DNA of 64,000 nt from Corinectria fuckeliana (Eukaryota > Ascomycota > Sordariomycetes > Hypocreales > Nectriaceae), in the NCBI GenBank assembly GCA_019137255.1, contig WPDH01000378.1:147989-211988 (forward strand), in the 5' to 3' direction. Below, in pieces: positions 1 through 12,700 of this stretch (its first letter is position 1; the number at the start of each line of letters is the position of its first letter). Made by a program: the position numbers and the translations under genes. The notes under the pieces were generated by a model. The model worked only from the letters and a program-made list of their open reading frames with translations. It made no database searches and was not told the origin of the DNA.

Positions 1-153
1 CCCCCAGCAGTCCGAGATAGGCTCCAAAGCCTCCCGTGGAAGATAAAAGGAAGCTTAAAGGTACTACATTGGACTCCCAATTCTCATATTGCCATCACAC
101 TCTTACATTCAAGCCATACTTCAATCGTGCACCCGAATTCTACCAAAATCATC

Positions 154-1259
154 ATGAAGACCCTTCAACTCAGTTTCTTTGCCCTGCTCCTTCAGGCATC
201 CTCCCTTACTGCCAAAGTTTACAGGAAGAATGTTGTGACATTTGAAGTCAGCCCAGGCGCAAAGATCACTGGCAACAAAATCGAGTATTCTGATCCTGAC
301 TGCGATCCGGACCTGCAGTGCGTGACAACCAAGACCTGTGCTGCAGCAGGGACGGCTCCAACTCTGAACTCTGACGGAAAGTATTTCGCATGCTGTAGAG
401 AAGGACAGAATCTTCTCGGCAGCCCTGATACTGCATTCGATTGCTGTGCCATGGGACATGATCTCGCTGGCTCCGCAGACACTGGGTATCACTGCTGTCC
501 TACTGGATACTTCTTTGATGGCCAGATGTGCAAGCAAGTATGTGAGAATGGCAAGCAGTTGGTAGATGGCAACTGTGTCTGCCCTGACGGTACCGTCGAT
601 GCCGGCGATGGAACCTGCAAGACTAAGCCTGCGGTTGACTGTAGCTCAGGGCTACAAGCTGGTAAGTGCTCAAACCCAGTCTCAACCGCATTGTACTCGA
701 AAGTGGAAGCTCTCCGGCTAACCGTCCGTTATTTCCAGGCAAGTGTTACACTTTCACAAGTGAAACGGGCAACCGGCTTGGTCTCCGCAACGACGGGGTC
801 TACTACGCGGCCCCGGACAGTATGGTTCAACGATATGGGAAGTTCAAACTCTGCCTCGACGAGAAATGTACCCCTGGTCAAGCAGTGAATCCCTCTGATA
901 AGGTCTACATCAAGGATGTGTACGGCGATGTCGGAACAGGGGCGAATAATGGCCAATGGCTGAACAACGCCCAAAACGGTGTCCACATAGGTCGGACTCC
1001 TACCTTTTCTGATGCTGGACAATTCGCGTTGAGCAAGTGGCCGTGCGGCAAGTACTGCCTTGGTGGATTTCAATATGGTGTTGGCCCGGCCTGTCCTGCT
1101 GAAATCCCCGCCATGACCTTCTACTCGCAGGATCCGCAGATGTGTGTGGCTTTCGAGCTGACCGAGGTCCCGTGCGACATTAAGGATGATGTGAATAACT
1201 GCATTTGGGTCAATGGCGAGCAGTGCTGCAACAAAATCGATTGCTCTGGCACACTGTAA
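154..1259 (+). CDS. Cysteine-rich secreted protein, two exons
   Basis: Predicted exons are 154-661 and 739-1259. The intron (662-738, 77 bp) has a GTAAGT donor, a CTAAC branch point near 718 and a TTTCCAG acceptor, and splicing gives 342 aa. The ATG at 154 is chosen because it starts a clear signal peptide (MKTLQLSFFALLLQASS); the in-frame codon at 127 is GTG. The N-terminal half carries repeated double-cysteine units, with CC pairs at roughly residues 79, 97 and 113 spaced by G-x-x-L-x-GS-x-DT, then short C-x-C segments. The C-terminal half is a different cysteine-containing domain beginning KCYTFTSETG and ending in CC and a final CSG. I do not recognise a Pfam family. It is secreted by inference and could be an effector-like or wall-associated protein. 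The gene is intact, next to decayed DNA on its right. Confidence 0.75.
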
Positions 1260-2477
1260 TGAGCAAGGGCTCGTAAGTAATGGGAGATCTTCGGGCTTTA
1301 TACTTTATATAGAACGTTGATCAACCATCGGTGTGGAGGAAGCGGTGCAGAGTGCTGTACAGACTATTTTTGTTTCTTATAGTACTATACGAAGTTGCTT
1401 GCAGACTTTACAGAAAGCAGCCACTGCTTCAACTAGCACACCTTAGATTAAAAAAACTAGTTATTAGTCTTGAGTCCTATTAGGCACTTCGATGATTAGT
1501 AGCGAGATGAAGACGGACAGAACTAGTTGCATGCTCCCAGTATTATCTCTTAGAATTATAGCTTCGTATAAAGCCTAGGTATAATAGAAGAATAGCTCAT
1601 AAGGGAAGAGGCTGCATACAACAAGTCAGCAGTGACGGCCGTCCTTTTGTAAAGATATTTCTTGCTGTTGAGCGAAGCGATCAGAATATCGAGGTTTAAC
1701 AACTCTTTCGGCGAGCCTGCTACTACGCGTTTGCACTATTGCACCAGAAGAGCAGGTCTATCGACCCGATCGTGCAGGAAATCAAAAATGCGGTGCCGCA
1801 TGTCCGGAACACTAGGGGAAAGGTCTACCATATTATCCGCGTCGGGGAGAAGTGACAGGGAGCCATCTGCGTCTATCCTCGAACGTGACTCGCAGCACCT
1901 CAGAGGGCTGCTCTTCCTCTTGGGATCAGCGTCCACGTGAGTGTGACCAGCACTCTAGCCGGCTTCCTTACTCATCAGCATCCAGCTGGGAGAGAGCAAA
2001 ACCCCAGGACCGTCAATCTGCCCTCGAATTTCTCTCTACGAACACAGACATCTGCGAACGGACTAGGCAGTACACACCTCTCGTCAACAACGTCCTAAGC
2101 CAAATCTTATGTACGGTACTTCGACCTAGTCCTCCTTTCGTCACTAATCACACTCAGTGGAGCATTCCTTTGTTGGAGAGACGTGTAGGCTCCTGCCTCA
2201 TCCGCAATCTCTCCTTGGCCCAATAGCGATGCCTCAATCCTAGCGCCGCATTCGCGTGAAGGGATTTGCATACCCTGTAAAGAACAAAACCGGCTTGGCA
2301 GCCTCCCTAGCGGCTATGTCCGACTCTGTTCTTAGATCGAGCGGTATCTATTCGGAAGACGCTATAATCTTGCTGATTTTCCTTTCTTTCCTCTCCATAT
2401 CTAATAAAGTCCCCTTCGATCTCTGCTGTAGAGCTATGACATGTAAACGCTAGACCGCACAAGGCGAGATTGAAAAG
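1260..2477. other. Decayed stretch, no intact gene
   Basis: After a short 3' flank this stretch has only broken reading frames. One plus-strand frame near 1710-1850 reads like former coding sequence (ALLHQKSRSIDPIVQEIKNA), then meets stops. It may be an upstream part of the TPR pseudogene that follows, but I could not link the frames. Confidence 0.35.
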
Positions 2478-3650
2478 GTGGATATAACTCATATTAGCCT
2501 TGCTCTAGAACTTCACAGTTTGCTCTTAAACACTCTGAGATTGAGTAACACCTTACACAAGCTAGGTTCTCCGCGGGCCGTTTTGAAAGACTATAACCAG
2601 ACCTATACCTCATATGAAGCTATCACGAGGCGCGTGTGTGAGAAGTTACCTATAGAAGACTTCTCATTTTGGAAATACCAGGCTGTTATTATTACGTATC
2701 GAGCGATCCTATGCAAATATATTAAGTCTGTGTAAGTTCAAATTAACAAAGAGGTCAGTTATTTATCTAACACCGCTATAGCACTATAAACACGAAACTA
2801 TTACTACTGTACACAAACATGCCTTATAGGCATTCTAAGATTGCTATGAGTGCCTGCCTAGTAGCACCAGAACCGACCTTGTGCTCACCCTTGTCAAAGC
2901 ATCCTGATTTCCCAACATGGCATGGTTTTTTCTATCAATCAAGCGGATAATGCTCCTCGTGGTCTAAAGGATTGGTACCTGCATTGTTGCATTGCGCATT
3001 CACAAAGTCTCCTAAGCCGGATTGCCGGGGATATAGATCGTGCTGATAGTAGTATTAGCGATCTTGGTCAAGATCGGGTTGAGAACGCCATGGATGAGAG
3101 AACACATTCGGCAATCGTCTAAGCAACCCTCCAGCGTTCCTTTAATTGCATCCAGGTTGAAGACCTCTCTGCTGCCAAGAGACCACTAGGGGTTTAGATG
3201 GATTAGGACCCGTCCCAGCTTGAGAAAAGTAGTTATCTTTCGCAAACACATGATACTTGGAAAGGCTCTACGATTCCAAGGTGCGTTAAAGGAATCGCTA
3301 GCGCATTTTGAGAAGTCGCAGACAACAGCAGGGCAGTGCAAGGACCTCATCTTCGACAAATACTTACGTGATCTTACCGGCGGCCACGCCGACACGCTCT
3401 GAGAGCTCAACAACCCTGTGTCTAGGCAAAATCAGCTCTGTGCAGAAACTTCGAGGCGAGACCAGAGCTGTACCTTTTCAGGCAAATCTCTTCTAGAGCT
3501 ATCTTTGGCGGAAGCGTTGTTTACTCAGGGACGCTTCAAGATGCGGAAAGGCTCTGCTTGGATGTCCAGACCCGCCCTGGCCTCTTGAAGTTTGAGAAGT
3601 CGAGTTTACATATTATTATGGCGAAGGTACGCTACGTCTAGTCTGATAAC
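2478..3650 (+). pseudogene. Decayed TPR-repeat protein (STAND-type) remnant
   Basis: The core at 3220-3640 is convincing. One frame reads through an in-frame TGA at 3400-3402 (DTL-stop-ELNN, consistent with a former CGA Arg codon). It continues to LSLAEALFTQGRFK near 3500-3535, then a one-base frameshift to DAERLCLDVQTRPGLLKFEK. The segments ALRFQGALKESLAHFEK and AEALFTQGRF have the helix spacing and G-x-x-x-E-A type positions of tetratricopeptide repeats, as found at the C-termini of fungal NB-ARC/NACHT proteins. Weaker frames at 2478-2735 and 2922-3122 probably belong to the same gene. No P-loop was found, so the nucleotide-binding part is missing or unrecognisable. The gene is not functional. 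Confidence 0.6.
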
Positions 3651-3899
3651 AAAAGAGCACTATATTGTTAGAGCAAAGTAATGATAGAAACCTGAAAGTC
3701 CCAGTTAACTAATGGCCGTGCAACTCGAATTGTTGTCTTATCTATTTGCGACACTCTTAGGCAGGCTTGTTTAGTGGACGAATCTCTGGAGCAGGGCATG
3801 TATGGATGAAATAGCAACTCTAAGAGGAGCCCAGCACTGGATTGCAGGGATGCGCTATTTGTTAGACTATATAAGCTCTCAGCTTCTTTGTAGTCATAC

Positions 3900-4970
3900 T
3901 TAGTCTGTTAATTTCAGGGTTTATTATATCTTTTCCTAAATCCGTAATTTATTTCTTTACTTACTAAAGTTAAGTATTAGGTAGTTTTTAACTAGTTGTT
4001 GTTATTTAATATCTTGTGAAATTTTAACTGCTTATTTACTTAACTACTTTAAAATAATTGCTTGTATATTATTATTCTAGCCCGAAATAAAAGCAGACTG
4101 TAATATTATTATTCAGTTTTATACACCTTTCTTAATATCTTATTAGATAAGAAAAAGTAAAAGAGTAAATAGTATATAATAAAAAAACCATATAAGATAT
4201 TATACTTAGTACTATAAAATATAATATTTATTTTTTAATAAGTAACTTAATTTATAAAATATTAATCTTAAATATTAAAGTATAAGTTTATTATAAACCT
4301 TTCTTTTTAACTTTAATAGCTTTTAAAATTATATCTAGTAAATATAATATAAAAGTTATCTTATATTAAGCTAATACTCTAGGCTAGCTCTTTTTAATAT
4401 AACCTAAAAATTTTACTTTTAATATTAATATTAATATAGTTTAAAAAGCTATAAAAAAGAGCTAAAAGTATCTTAAGCTTAAAACTATTAATAAGTAAGT
4501 AAAAGTAATACTAAAAAGCGTAAAATATATAATTAACTTAAATAGGAAAATAACTAGCTAAGAGTATTTTTAAGTTTCTTAATTACTAAAAGGTTAGCTA
4601 TAAAATTAAGTACTTATAAGATAAATAAGAAAGTATAAGTAAATCTTAATATACTAACCTTTTTTTACCTTACTTAGTATATATTACTTAGTAAATTATA
4701 ACTTTAACTTTTAACTTAATAGCTATAATAAGTAATATTAGTTTTAAGTACTTTAAATCTCTTTCTTTTTATAATGTTTTTAGCAAGTTAAGATAAGTCT
4801 TAACTAGCTTTCTCTTATAATTATAAGTTTTTAAAAATCTAATTAATAATAATATATATTATTAAAGTTATTAGCTAGGATTTAGTATCTTAACTGTCTT
4901 AAGACTTAAAAGTGGTTAAAAGGATCAGTCTTTTAAAAAGAGATATCTTAAGCTATAAGAAAGTTATATA
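3900..4970. repeat. AT-rich RIP island
   Basis: This is about 1.1 kb of very AT-rich sequence with almost no CA, TG or CG dinucleotides and very frequent TA, the pattern left by RIP of a repeated element in ascomycetes. No reading frame survives, so the original element cannot be named. Its right edge is sharp: normal-composition DNA resumes near 4975. Confidence 0.8.
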
Positions 4971-5901
4971 TACTGTGCAGCCAGGCCTTCTTAGGGGTCT
5001 CATAGTGTGAAAATAACATCATAAAGGAAGGAAGTTGTGTGTGTGTGACTGAGTGTGTGCGGGGCCTGCGTTTTAGTGTGCTAATTTTTTTGATCCGCGC
5101 GTGCCCCAGTTAAGGCACAAGCCTTAATCTATTAGCCCGAAACTAGAGGTGACAGCCGAATTTGTAAGCAATTAGCATAATATATGTAAAGGCAGATCAA
5201 TTTAATCCCCTCTTTGGCCCACACACACTTGCTTGACCCTTCAATTATACCTGGTCCCCGCGAGCCCGGTAACTAGTCCTGGAAAGCTTGTTCGCATGGT
5301 CCCTGGGTTGTACAGCCCTCAGGGATTAAAAATGTGCATTTTAGTGGTATATTTCGCCACTGACTTCCCTTTTCGTTAGAGTCTCATAGCACGTAAATTG
5401 TATAAGATAGGCCTACCTGACTTACCCGATCTGTCAGGTTGTCGTAGTGATAAACATCGCCACAGAGGTAGAGTATCCAGTCCTAATGCTAGCACTCCGC
5501 CTTTATCTGTACCGGGACTTGGGTGGCAAGTCACAAATGAACCTTTTTAATCCTTGAGGGCTATAGTTCGAATTGCATTAAGCAGCTAGACTATATGCCA
5601 GCAGAGCAGGGGCTAATATATTCTGTACCGAGGTTTTCATATCAAATTTAACTTTTTGTACGCCTGCAACACGCCAAAGCTAACGCCAGTCATGACAAAT
5701 GCTGATTTCACAAGATTTCCCGTCAAGGTAATCTAGGTGGATAACTTTGTTATCTAACTGAAGCTATGGTATTTATTTCTCCCCAACATCTGTCTACTAA
5801 AAAAGAGCACTTCGCCCCTCGTTTCTCAATTAACATCCCGAATTCTCGCAGCCACATCGTTCTTAGCAGAGTGATACTGCGTTGACATATTTCCGCCTAT
5901 T
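4971..5901. other. Intergenic region upstream of the Zn2Cys6 regulator
   Basis: This is normal-composition DNA without an open frame. It contains a short GT-rich run (GTGTGTGTGTGACTGAGTGTG) near 5037-5060 and the presumed promoter of the regulator starting at 5902. No operator could be recognised. Confidence 0.4.
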
Positions 5902-7161
5902 ATGGTCCCTCCAAGACTCCGAGGATGCTGTGATAGCTGTACCAGGAGCAAGCTCAAGTGCAGCGGTGAAAGACCTTCATGCCAAAGATGCCAGCTACGG
6001 GGCGAAGACTGCGTATACAGCAAAGCCCGGCGTGCTGGGCGTCCACCCCTCAAGCTGAACAAGCCACATAAATCATCGACTACAATCTCTACTGATCAAG
6101 AGCCACCAACGCCTGTTCCCAGCCCTGAAAAGCATCCGGTCAACCGCGTTCATTGTTCAGATAGGGAACCACCTCTTCCCTCCCTTCAAGAGCCCACCCT
6201 GCCTTCGCCAGACTCACACAATACCGCTTTGTCAATGCAAGATACCTGGAATCAAGAGTCAACCCCCAGTCTGGAATTCTCTCAGGCTTCAAACATTCCC
6301 GACCTCGACGACATGATGCTGCACGATCTGCTATGGACTAACACAGAAGGATTCGATTCGGTGCCATCTGGAAACGTGGGTCTGGACTGGAATCGAGGAA
6401 ACGTCCCTTTCAATGGAGTCCTACGAGACACTGATCTACAACATGACATGTCTACCGACCGGCCACTAAGCCAGGCTTCAGCAAACCCAGCAGCTCCGTA
6501 CTATGATACGGCCCAAAAGACAGTACATTCCAGGGCTCAGCCGAAAAAAACCCAGGCTGAGATAAACGGAATCATTGCCAGTATCACAAAGATTGCCGAG
6601 CAATCAACGATATTGTATCATATCCCGGAGGAATCATGCCCAAGCTTATGGCCACTGCTACTAAGCAAGGCCCAACTGCTCATGTCTATCGCGGGAGTTC
6701 AGGGATCCGAGAGCTCATTCTCTCTCCGTCTGGATGCAGTTTTACATGTCGCATCGACTGCCGAGCACGTGCAAAAGTGTGTTTCGAGATGCGCCACTTG
6801 CATGTCTCAGGAAATGGAAATATCCAGCATACTTGCCTTGATGTATGATTGGATTACGAAACGAATTGCGTACGCCCTAGAGAATCCCTCAGCTATACAG
6901 AATCATCAACTTATCATCGGCAACTTGGTTCTGACGGGACATAAAGGCATGCTCAGCGTATATGAGTTGATCAAACACCGGATTACTAGAGCAATACATG
7001 TGATAAGGGGTATCAAAAGCCGAATTATGAGCATAGGACAACGGGATCCAGACAAGCTCTACCAAGCCGTCCAGCTTACGTTTCAGGGGGTTGAGAGTCG
7101 ATTAGAAGCCCTGTCGGGAACGATTGAGTTGTTAGCGAGCGAATATTTCTATAATGCCTAG
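5902..7161 (+). CDS. Zn(II)2Cys6 transcription factor, AflR-like
   Basis: A single-exon protein of 419 aa. Near the N-terminus is a binuclear zinc cluster C10-x2-C13-x6-C20-x6-C27-x2-C30-x6-C37, followed by the basic linker KARRAGRPPLK. This is the DNA-binding module of Gal4/AflR-type fungal regulators. Residues 50-210 are low-complexity, rich in Pro/Ser/Thr. The C-terminal third includes a cysteine group (CVSRCATC) followed by SSILALMYDW and ends in a helical stretch, which matches the AflR-type regulatory domain of secondary-metabolite cluster regulators. Such proteins act in the nucleus and usually control neighbouring genes. No biosynthetic backbone gene (PKS, NRPS, terpene synthase) is intact nearby, so its target is unknown. 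The polysaccharide genes begin 12.5 kb away. The frame is intact and the ATG follows a short AT-containing leader. Confidence 0.85.
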   Translation: MVPPRLRGCCDSCTRSKLKCSGERPSCQRCQLRGEDCVYSKARRAGRPPLKLNKPHKSSTTISTDQEPPTPVPSPEKHPVNRVHCSDREPPLPSLQEPTLPSPDSHNTALSMQDTWNQESTPSLEFSQASNIPDLDDMMLHDLLWTNTEGFDSVPSGNVGLDWNRGNVPFNGVLRDTDLQHDMSTDRPLSQASANPAAPYYDTAQKTVHSRAQPKKTQAEINGIIASITKIAEQSTILYHIPEESCPSLWPLLLSKAQLLMSIAGVQGSESSFSLRLDAVLHVASTAEHVQKCVSRCATCMSQEMEISSILALMYDWITKRIAYALENPSAIQNHQLIIGNLVLTGHKGMLSVYELIKHRITRAIHVIRGIKSRIMSIGQRDPDKLYQAVQLTFQGVESRLEALSGTIELLASEYFYNA

Positions 7162-10100
7162 GGATCGACTTAAGTGTAGGTTCTTGCTAGTGTATATGAA
7201 AGTGCTTTATATAATAGATTCGCAGAATCTATCTCTACTAGGTTGCATCAATCAGGCGAACAGTTAACCAAGAAATACAAGTAGGGTTAGCGTCAGGGTG
7301 CCTTCAACAACATCTGTACCACACACCGGATTTCGCACAGTAACACGGTAGTTAGCGTTCTCGAGTCATAGAGAATCGTTTAGTAGTGCGTAATCAGAAG
7401 CTCCATGACCTCCTAGATGGCCAACCAAGACGAACTCGATCTGTTCATCAGACCAAATAGGTGTGTAGGTGATGTATTCTTCGTTGTCCGTCGGGAAACT
7501 TAGCCGGCCTCTAGCCTTTCATTACTCCTCATCAGCCACTAGGTCAACTTGAAAGGTATCAGCCTCTCTAAGGTTAGTTTTACGATCGACTAAGCCAGTG
7601 CCCTCTTTGATTGTTTTGGAAAGCCCGTCGTCGAACGGTTAAAGAGCATTGAAGCGAATGTCATCTCGAGCAGGCCCACCGGCCGCCAACTATCCGTAGC
7701 ATAAACCTTATTTACGTAAATGGCCCGAAGTCTTAACGCACACACATGGGCTAATAGAGAAACAAACGTGCTTAGCCGCGCTCCAAAACGGGCACTATTT
7801 CCGCAATCCTCCGCTTTAGGTGGCCCTAGCTTCTAGAAAGTCTCCCTGATTCTCCTGACAACAAGTACCGGACCCCGGCAGTTGCTTGAAGTTAGACACT
7901 GTCGGATACATTCTTCTTACTGCTTTGCTAGCATCATCTGAGGCGAAGCTCATATGGCTCAGCCCAACGTTCCAGGTTATGGTCTTCGCTGCCGACTTAC
8001 CAAACGCATAATCCTCTCTCATCTCTAGGAATATTACCTGACCTTTTACTTCGTCCATGTCGGAAAGGCATATCGTATCCCTAGTCCACGTCAGGGCCGG
8101 TGCTCGGGCATCAACAGACCGCGACGACCCGAATGCGACGCTTTCTGAGTCTAGCCCTTGTCGTTAAACACGCACCTCTTTGCCATCATCTTATTTTCTG
8201 TTATGAGTACTTACTACTTGCTCTTACCCGTCATTGTTTTATTCGCCTAGTTCGCAGTCAAGCGGGTAACATGCTCCAGGATTGATCCTAGTCGTCTAGG
8301 CGCATAAAGAAACTCAATCTCTGCGTCAGTCTATACCGCTGCAGAACCCTGCCCCGAGACGGCGACAGCTGACTTCATAGCCCCGGACGCTAGTGGAATC
8401 AGGGTGTCTAACCCAACTAGCGGCCTCGGAGTTGCACGCTGCATTAGTACAGAAGGAGACAGCCGACTGTAAGGGGGGGTGACACATGCCCTTTTTTGGC
8501 GACTCGACGATCTGACAGACCTTTATGGCATGAGTCGGCGGGTAAGGGCATGGACATCTCATATTTTCGGCTAAGAGCGGCCCGGGGAGCCAGGCCGTAG
8601 GATCTAGCCGTGCTATAACGCAGCTGTATTGCAGCTGGGATGCCAGGAGTGCAACTTTGACCTGTTTTCTCTGGTTACTAGAGTAGCTTGGGTTTAGATC
8701 CTGGAACTGGGAGAGGAAATTTGTCCCTTGCAACCCAAAGCCATTAGCCCTTAATGGAGCAGAAACATGCCTTAGGTGGCTAGTATCACAAGAGACTAGG
8801 CCATCTTCTGCTAGATTGGATATCTAAACCCCGCCAGGCCATACAGTCAGCAATCAACATCGTGTTTAATTAGACCGCTATAGCCCCGTTGCTCGACGGA
8901 AACTTCCGCGGCGAAAATGTCTTGTACTGCAATATTGCATTCGCTCGACAGTATCATAAACAAATACTTACTAGGATCTATACTCGCCTCTCACCCTGTG
9001 ATTCCTTCTAGCTCGACAAACAGAAAAATTGTAGATCTCGGAGTATCGGGTCTTAGAACTCCTGATAAGCAACTGCTGCATTGGTCAATAGGGTGCTATA
9101 TCGTCTGATCGATTTGTTTTGGCCGCACCCCATCTAATAGCCCGAGTCAGCTAAGGTTTGGCAAGACGACATATGGATCATAGTAGCGGAGTCAGCGGAA
9201 GCTGGGGCGCGCGTGATGAATAAACAGCGTAGTATTTCGTGCCGTTGGTGATTGTGGGCTGGCCACGGAGCGGCCCGCGTAAGCGATAGTCTTAGGCAAC
9301 CTTAGATATCTGACATATGATATTTTATGTATAAAGCTCTGGGGATTTTGTTATCTTATAGAAATCTGCTTTCTGATAACGAGCTAAAAGAGGAGTGTAC
9401 GGTCTAGAGCTACGCCCCTTCCAGGGCATAGCTAATCAACTTGTGTCTACACTTAGATGCGACGTCAATCGGTCTCGGGATTTAAAAGAAACAAGGGTCT
9501 TGCGTCTGTGCTTACTCGGCATTGATACGTGTTTGGATCTAAAGGGCGTGAGAAAGGAAATAAGAAGATTATATTCGTTTATGGAAGCTTGTCAACCCCT
9601 GTTAGCTAGTCCGTGGGTGATAAATAGCGGAAGTGGAGAGATTATAACAGAAAACTCCAATTACTTGGTAACAGCCTTCGTAAAGCCGGCCTGATATATA
9701 GCTAGGCCTAATGGATATTACCACGGAGACCTGGTCTGATGGGAGCATTTGGCCCGCACATGACGTGTCGGTCGAGGAGTCGCCGGGGTCGGTCGTGCGC
9801 TTTCCGTGTTTAGAGGGTCTCCAAGGCTGTGCTGAATGCTTATCATCTTAGTGTCTTCTTGTACATACTTGCGCGGAGTTTGCAGTATTCCGTCGATAAG
9901 AAGAAATTCCGCTATCCCGTTCTTCGTCCCGGAAGGACTGTTCTCTAACTACGCTTGGCCTGCTAGCCCGCAAAGAGCCTGCTTTTCTTTTATGAAATAG
10001 ACTTCAAGCCGCTAAATCCGAAACGGCCCGTCTCTATCCGTGCTTTAAGCTTCGGCATCCAACCTCGGCATATAGCGCAAAGCCACTAAATACACTTTGC

Positions 10101-10837
10101 CAAGCTACCTTATTAGGAAGTCGAGTGGCCGGGAACAACTCTACCTGCCCCTGTTCATACCGGGTTTATAGGTTAATTCGCGGGACAAGCCACTCCGGAC
10201 AAGCCGGGCTGTTAAGATCGGAAATGGCTGGCTACATCGTAGATCAGACTGTAACGGTCGTGCACTCGAGCTAGCCTATACAAGATAGAGAGGCTAGCTT
10301 GAGGGCAGGGTTCCTAAGGGATAGACCGGGGTCTATGTTAGGTACACTTACTAAGCGGTTCGATGTCAAGGTGCAATGAGGCGTAGCAATCTGTAAGGAC
10401 TAGGGCGGTGTTCCTAGCCTTCAATAGATCAATCCAACCGTCAGGTCAAAAAGATCAACCAATTCCAGTAAGCTGCGTCACGAAACCGCGCCACACAACA
10501 GGTTATAAGGGTGGCGGGGCCGAGAGCTCCACCGAGTCCTTCCCGCACATCCGGCGCTTCACTCATGCCGGCACCCGTACACGATCAGAGCAGATTGAGG
10601 TAACCAAGTTGTAGTTGATATTTAATAAACTGGTGCCCTAATGGCAGCCAGTTCATCAGGTTGATATACTAGAGTGATCTGGAGCGATCACTCTTTCGGT
10701 GATCGTGATTACTTCGGTGCTTTCGTTCCGGAGGCTATAAAAAATGGGTCCCATCCCGGGTCCTCCGTGACACAATGCCAGCGGTGGAGTAACCGTTTCA
10801 TTATATAAAGGGTACCTTCCCAGAGGAAGCTCGCTCC
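7162..10837. other. Decayed, gene-poor region
   Basis: About 3.7 kb of normal base composition with only short, non-overlapping frames on both strands. Frames at 7816-8058 (-), 8326-8733 (-) and 9395-9694 (+) show no motif I recognise and most lack an ATG. A short perfect hairpin (CGATCAC, 7 nt loop, GTGATCG) lies near 10690-10710. The region may be an old, mutated set of genes once attached to the regulator at 5902; nothing can be named. Confidence 0.4.
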
Positions 10838-11129
10838 TTATTCTTCTATCAAGCTGGGAAGACTCGTTAAGGAGTTTTGTTGTATCTCATATTTAAGACC
10901 GCAGGATTCAACATCAAGGAATTTCCAGATGCTTATACCGATATTATAACAGTTTCCGAAATGTAAGTGAAACAAAGGAAGTACAATAGCTTGTTCAATA
11001 ATTAATTTAAAAGGCATACAGTCTACGACAAGCAATATAGCTACTCTTATAGCACAGTAACACCAACCGTGGTAATTCGAGCTTAAAATATTGCTTTCCT
11101 AGCCATCAAACGATCGATTGAACGGACAG

Positions 11130-11729
11130 ATGGAGCTCGAATGGCGAAGAGAGATGACAGACACACCCTGTCCTTGCCAACGTGGAACTTCCTTTCCACA
11201 GCTCCTTGAGATTAGTCCGGAGAGAGACACTTCTTTAAGTGCTGTTATGAGTCTTGATGCACAGATCAGCTCACTATTGCTATCCGTCCGTACATGCAAT
11301 CAATGTTCAAACGATGCGCGGGTAATCCAAGATGCATTCTCCGCTCTGAAGAATGTTTTACTTCTTTTAGAAGCGGAACAAAGTGTCTATATTCCAACAT
11401 CAAGAATTCAGACTACTCAAGACAGCAACGGGAGACCAAGCTCTCAGCATCCATCCTTCGGCCTGTCAGATGCCAGTCGACCAGCGTCCATGTACCCCCT
11501 GAGGGAGAGATTCACGTTCGGAAACATTGTACTCAATGATGGTGAGAGCACAATCATAGCAAAAAGGCTTATACGAGATACTGCGTTGAGGATTGGACAA
11601 AGTCTTCGGTGGATCAGTGCAAAGTGCAGGTCCAGGACAGTGGGATCGATTTATCAGCTGGAGCTTTTCAATCAAGAAATTAGGACGACTACAGATCGGG
11701 TTAGGATAATATTAGCTAGAACTGCTTAA
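11130..11729 (+). pseudogene. C-terminal part of a second AflR-like regulator, zinc cluster missing
   Basis: An open frame of 199 codons from the ATG at 11130. Its order of elements matches the C-terminal domain of AflR-type Zn2Cys6 proteins: a CPCQ segment near the start, then SLDAQISSLLLSVRTCNQCS, then a helix AFSALKNVLLLLEAE, then RFTFGNIVLND followed by a long helix. In these regulators the FGxY/I segment and the Cys-Cys segment sit in this order. No C-x2-C-x6-C cluster is found in any frame in the 300 bases upstream. The frame is therefore read as a truncated relic, probably related to the intact regulator at 5902 in the same orientation. Expression as a DNA-binding-deficient protein is possible but unsupported. 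Confidence 0.55.
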
Positions 11730-12249
11730 TATATATATATTAGTAGTAGTATAAAAGTTAAGCTTAGTTATGTATAACGTGCTCCACAAGTGATTGTCCT
11801 AATAGTTCCTTAACCTCTCTCATTTTAATTTGATTAAGTGCTCCTTAAGCACGCAATATGTCACAATCATAATGATTTGTACTCTTCCTCCGACAGTTTC
11901 CTCACCCTCCGTTTTGCCTCCTGAAGCCATACCAACTGTGCTTGTTCGGACCACGTATTTTCGAAATATGCCCAGCGCGAAACTAGATTCAGAATTGCCG
12001 AAGCATAGTACGCTGGCGTCTCGTCAAGCTTCGTGTAGTAGTCGTTTAACTTACACTACCCTAAATTAATGTTGACCTTAAAGTGTTCGGGGTCCGGGTA
12101 GTTCTCCGCCGCTGCTTTCCACTCCTCCAGCCTCTCTATCAGAAATTCGTAGGTTGAGGCAACATCCTACATGTTGCCATATGCCTTAATACGCCCCCCT
12201 TTGTGTATTCGTTGTTAGGCATCGCTCTTAAGCATTTACAGTATCTCCT

Positions 12250-12700
12250 TAAAATTAACAAGCAGGGTTAGATAGTAATACTAATTAGTTTATACTAATA
12301 TAAAAATAAAAATAATATTAAAGTTAAAAGATATAATATAAAAGAAATCTTAATTAAATAAAAGTATATTATTACTATTTATTATAATTAGATTCTTTAT
12401 ATCTTATTTAGCTTTATTTTTAAAAATAATATTTTATTTAAATTACTTTATATTTCTTTAGGTAACTTAATAATTTCTTATATAAAAATATAATAAATTC
12501 TCTTTTTAATTTATTTATAAGCTATAAAAATAAGAATAAGACTAGTAAAAAGCACTTTTTATATAGTATTTAATATATAAGAGCTAATACTTATCTTATT
12601 TTCTCTTATTTAATTAATCTTTATTAAAAATTTACTATAAGGTAGGTAATACTAATTACATACTAATTATTAACTAATAGTATCTTTAATAATACTAATA
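12250..12700. repeat. AT-rich RIP island abutting a hAT relic
   Basis: About 450 bp of AT-rich sequence, poor in CA/TG, that runs directly into the downstream end of the hAT transposase frame. The C-terminal part of that transposase may lie inside this block, mutated beyond recognition. Confidence 0.65.

Noticed and set aside
8326..8733. 135-codon minus-strand frame
   Set aside because: No start-context, motif, signal peptide or conserved-looking segment, and it lies in a generally decayed region.
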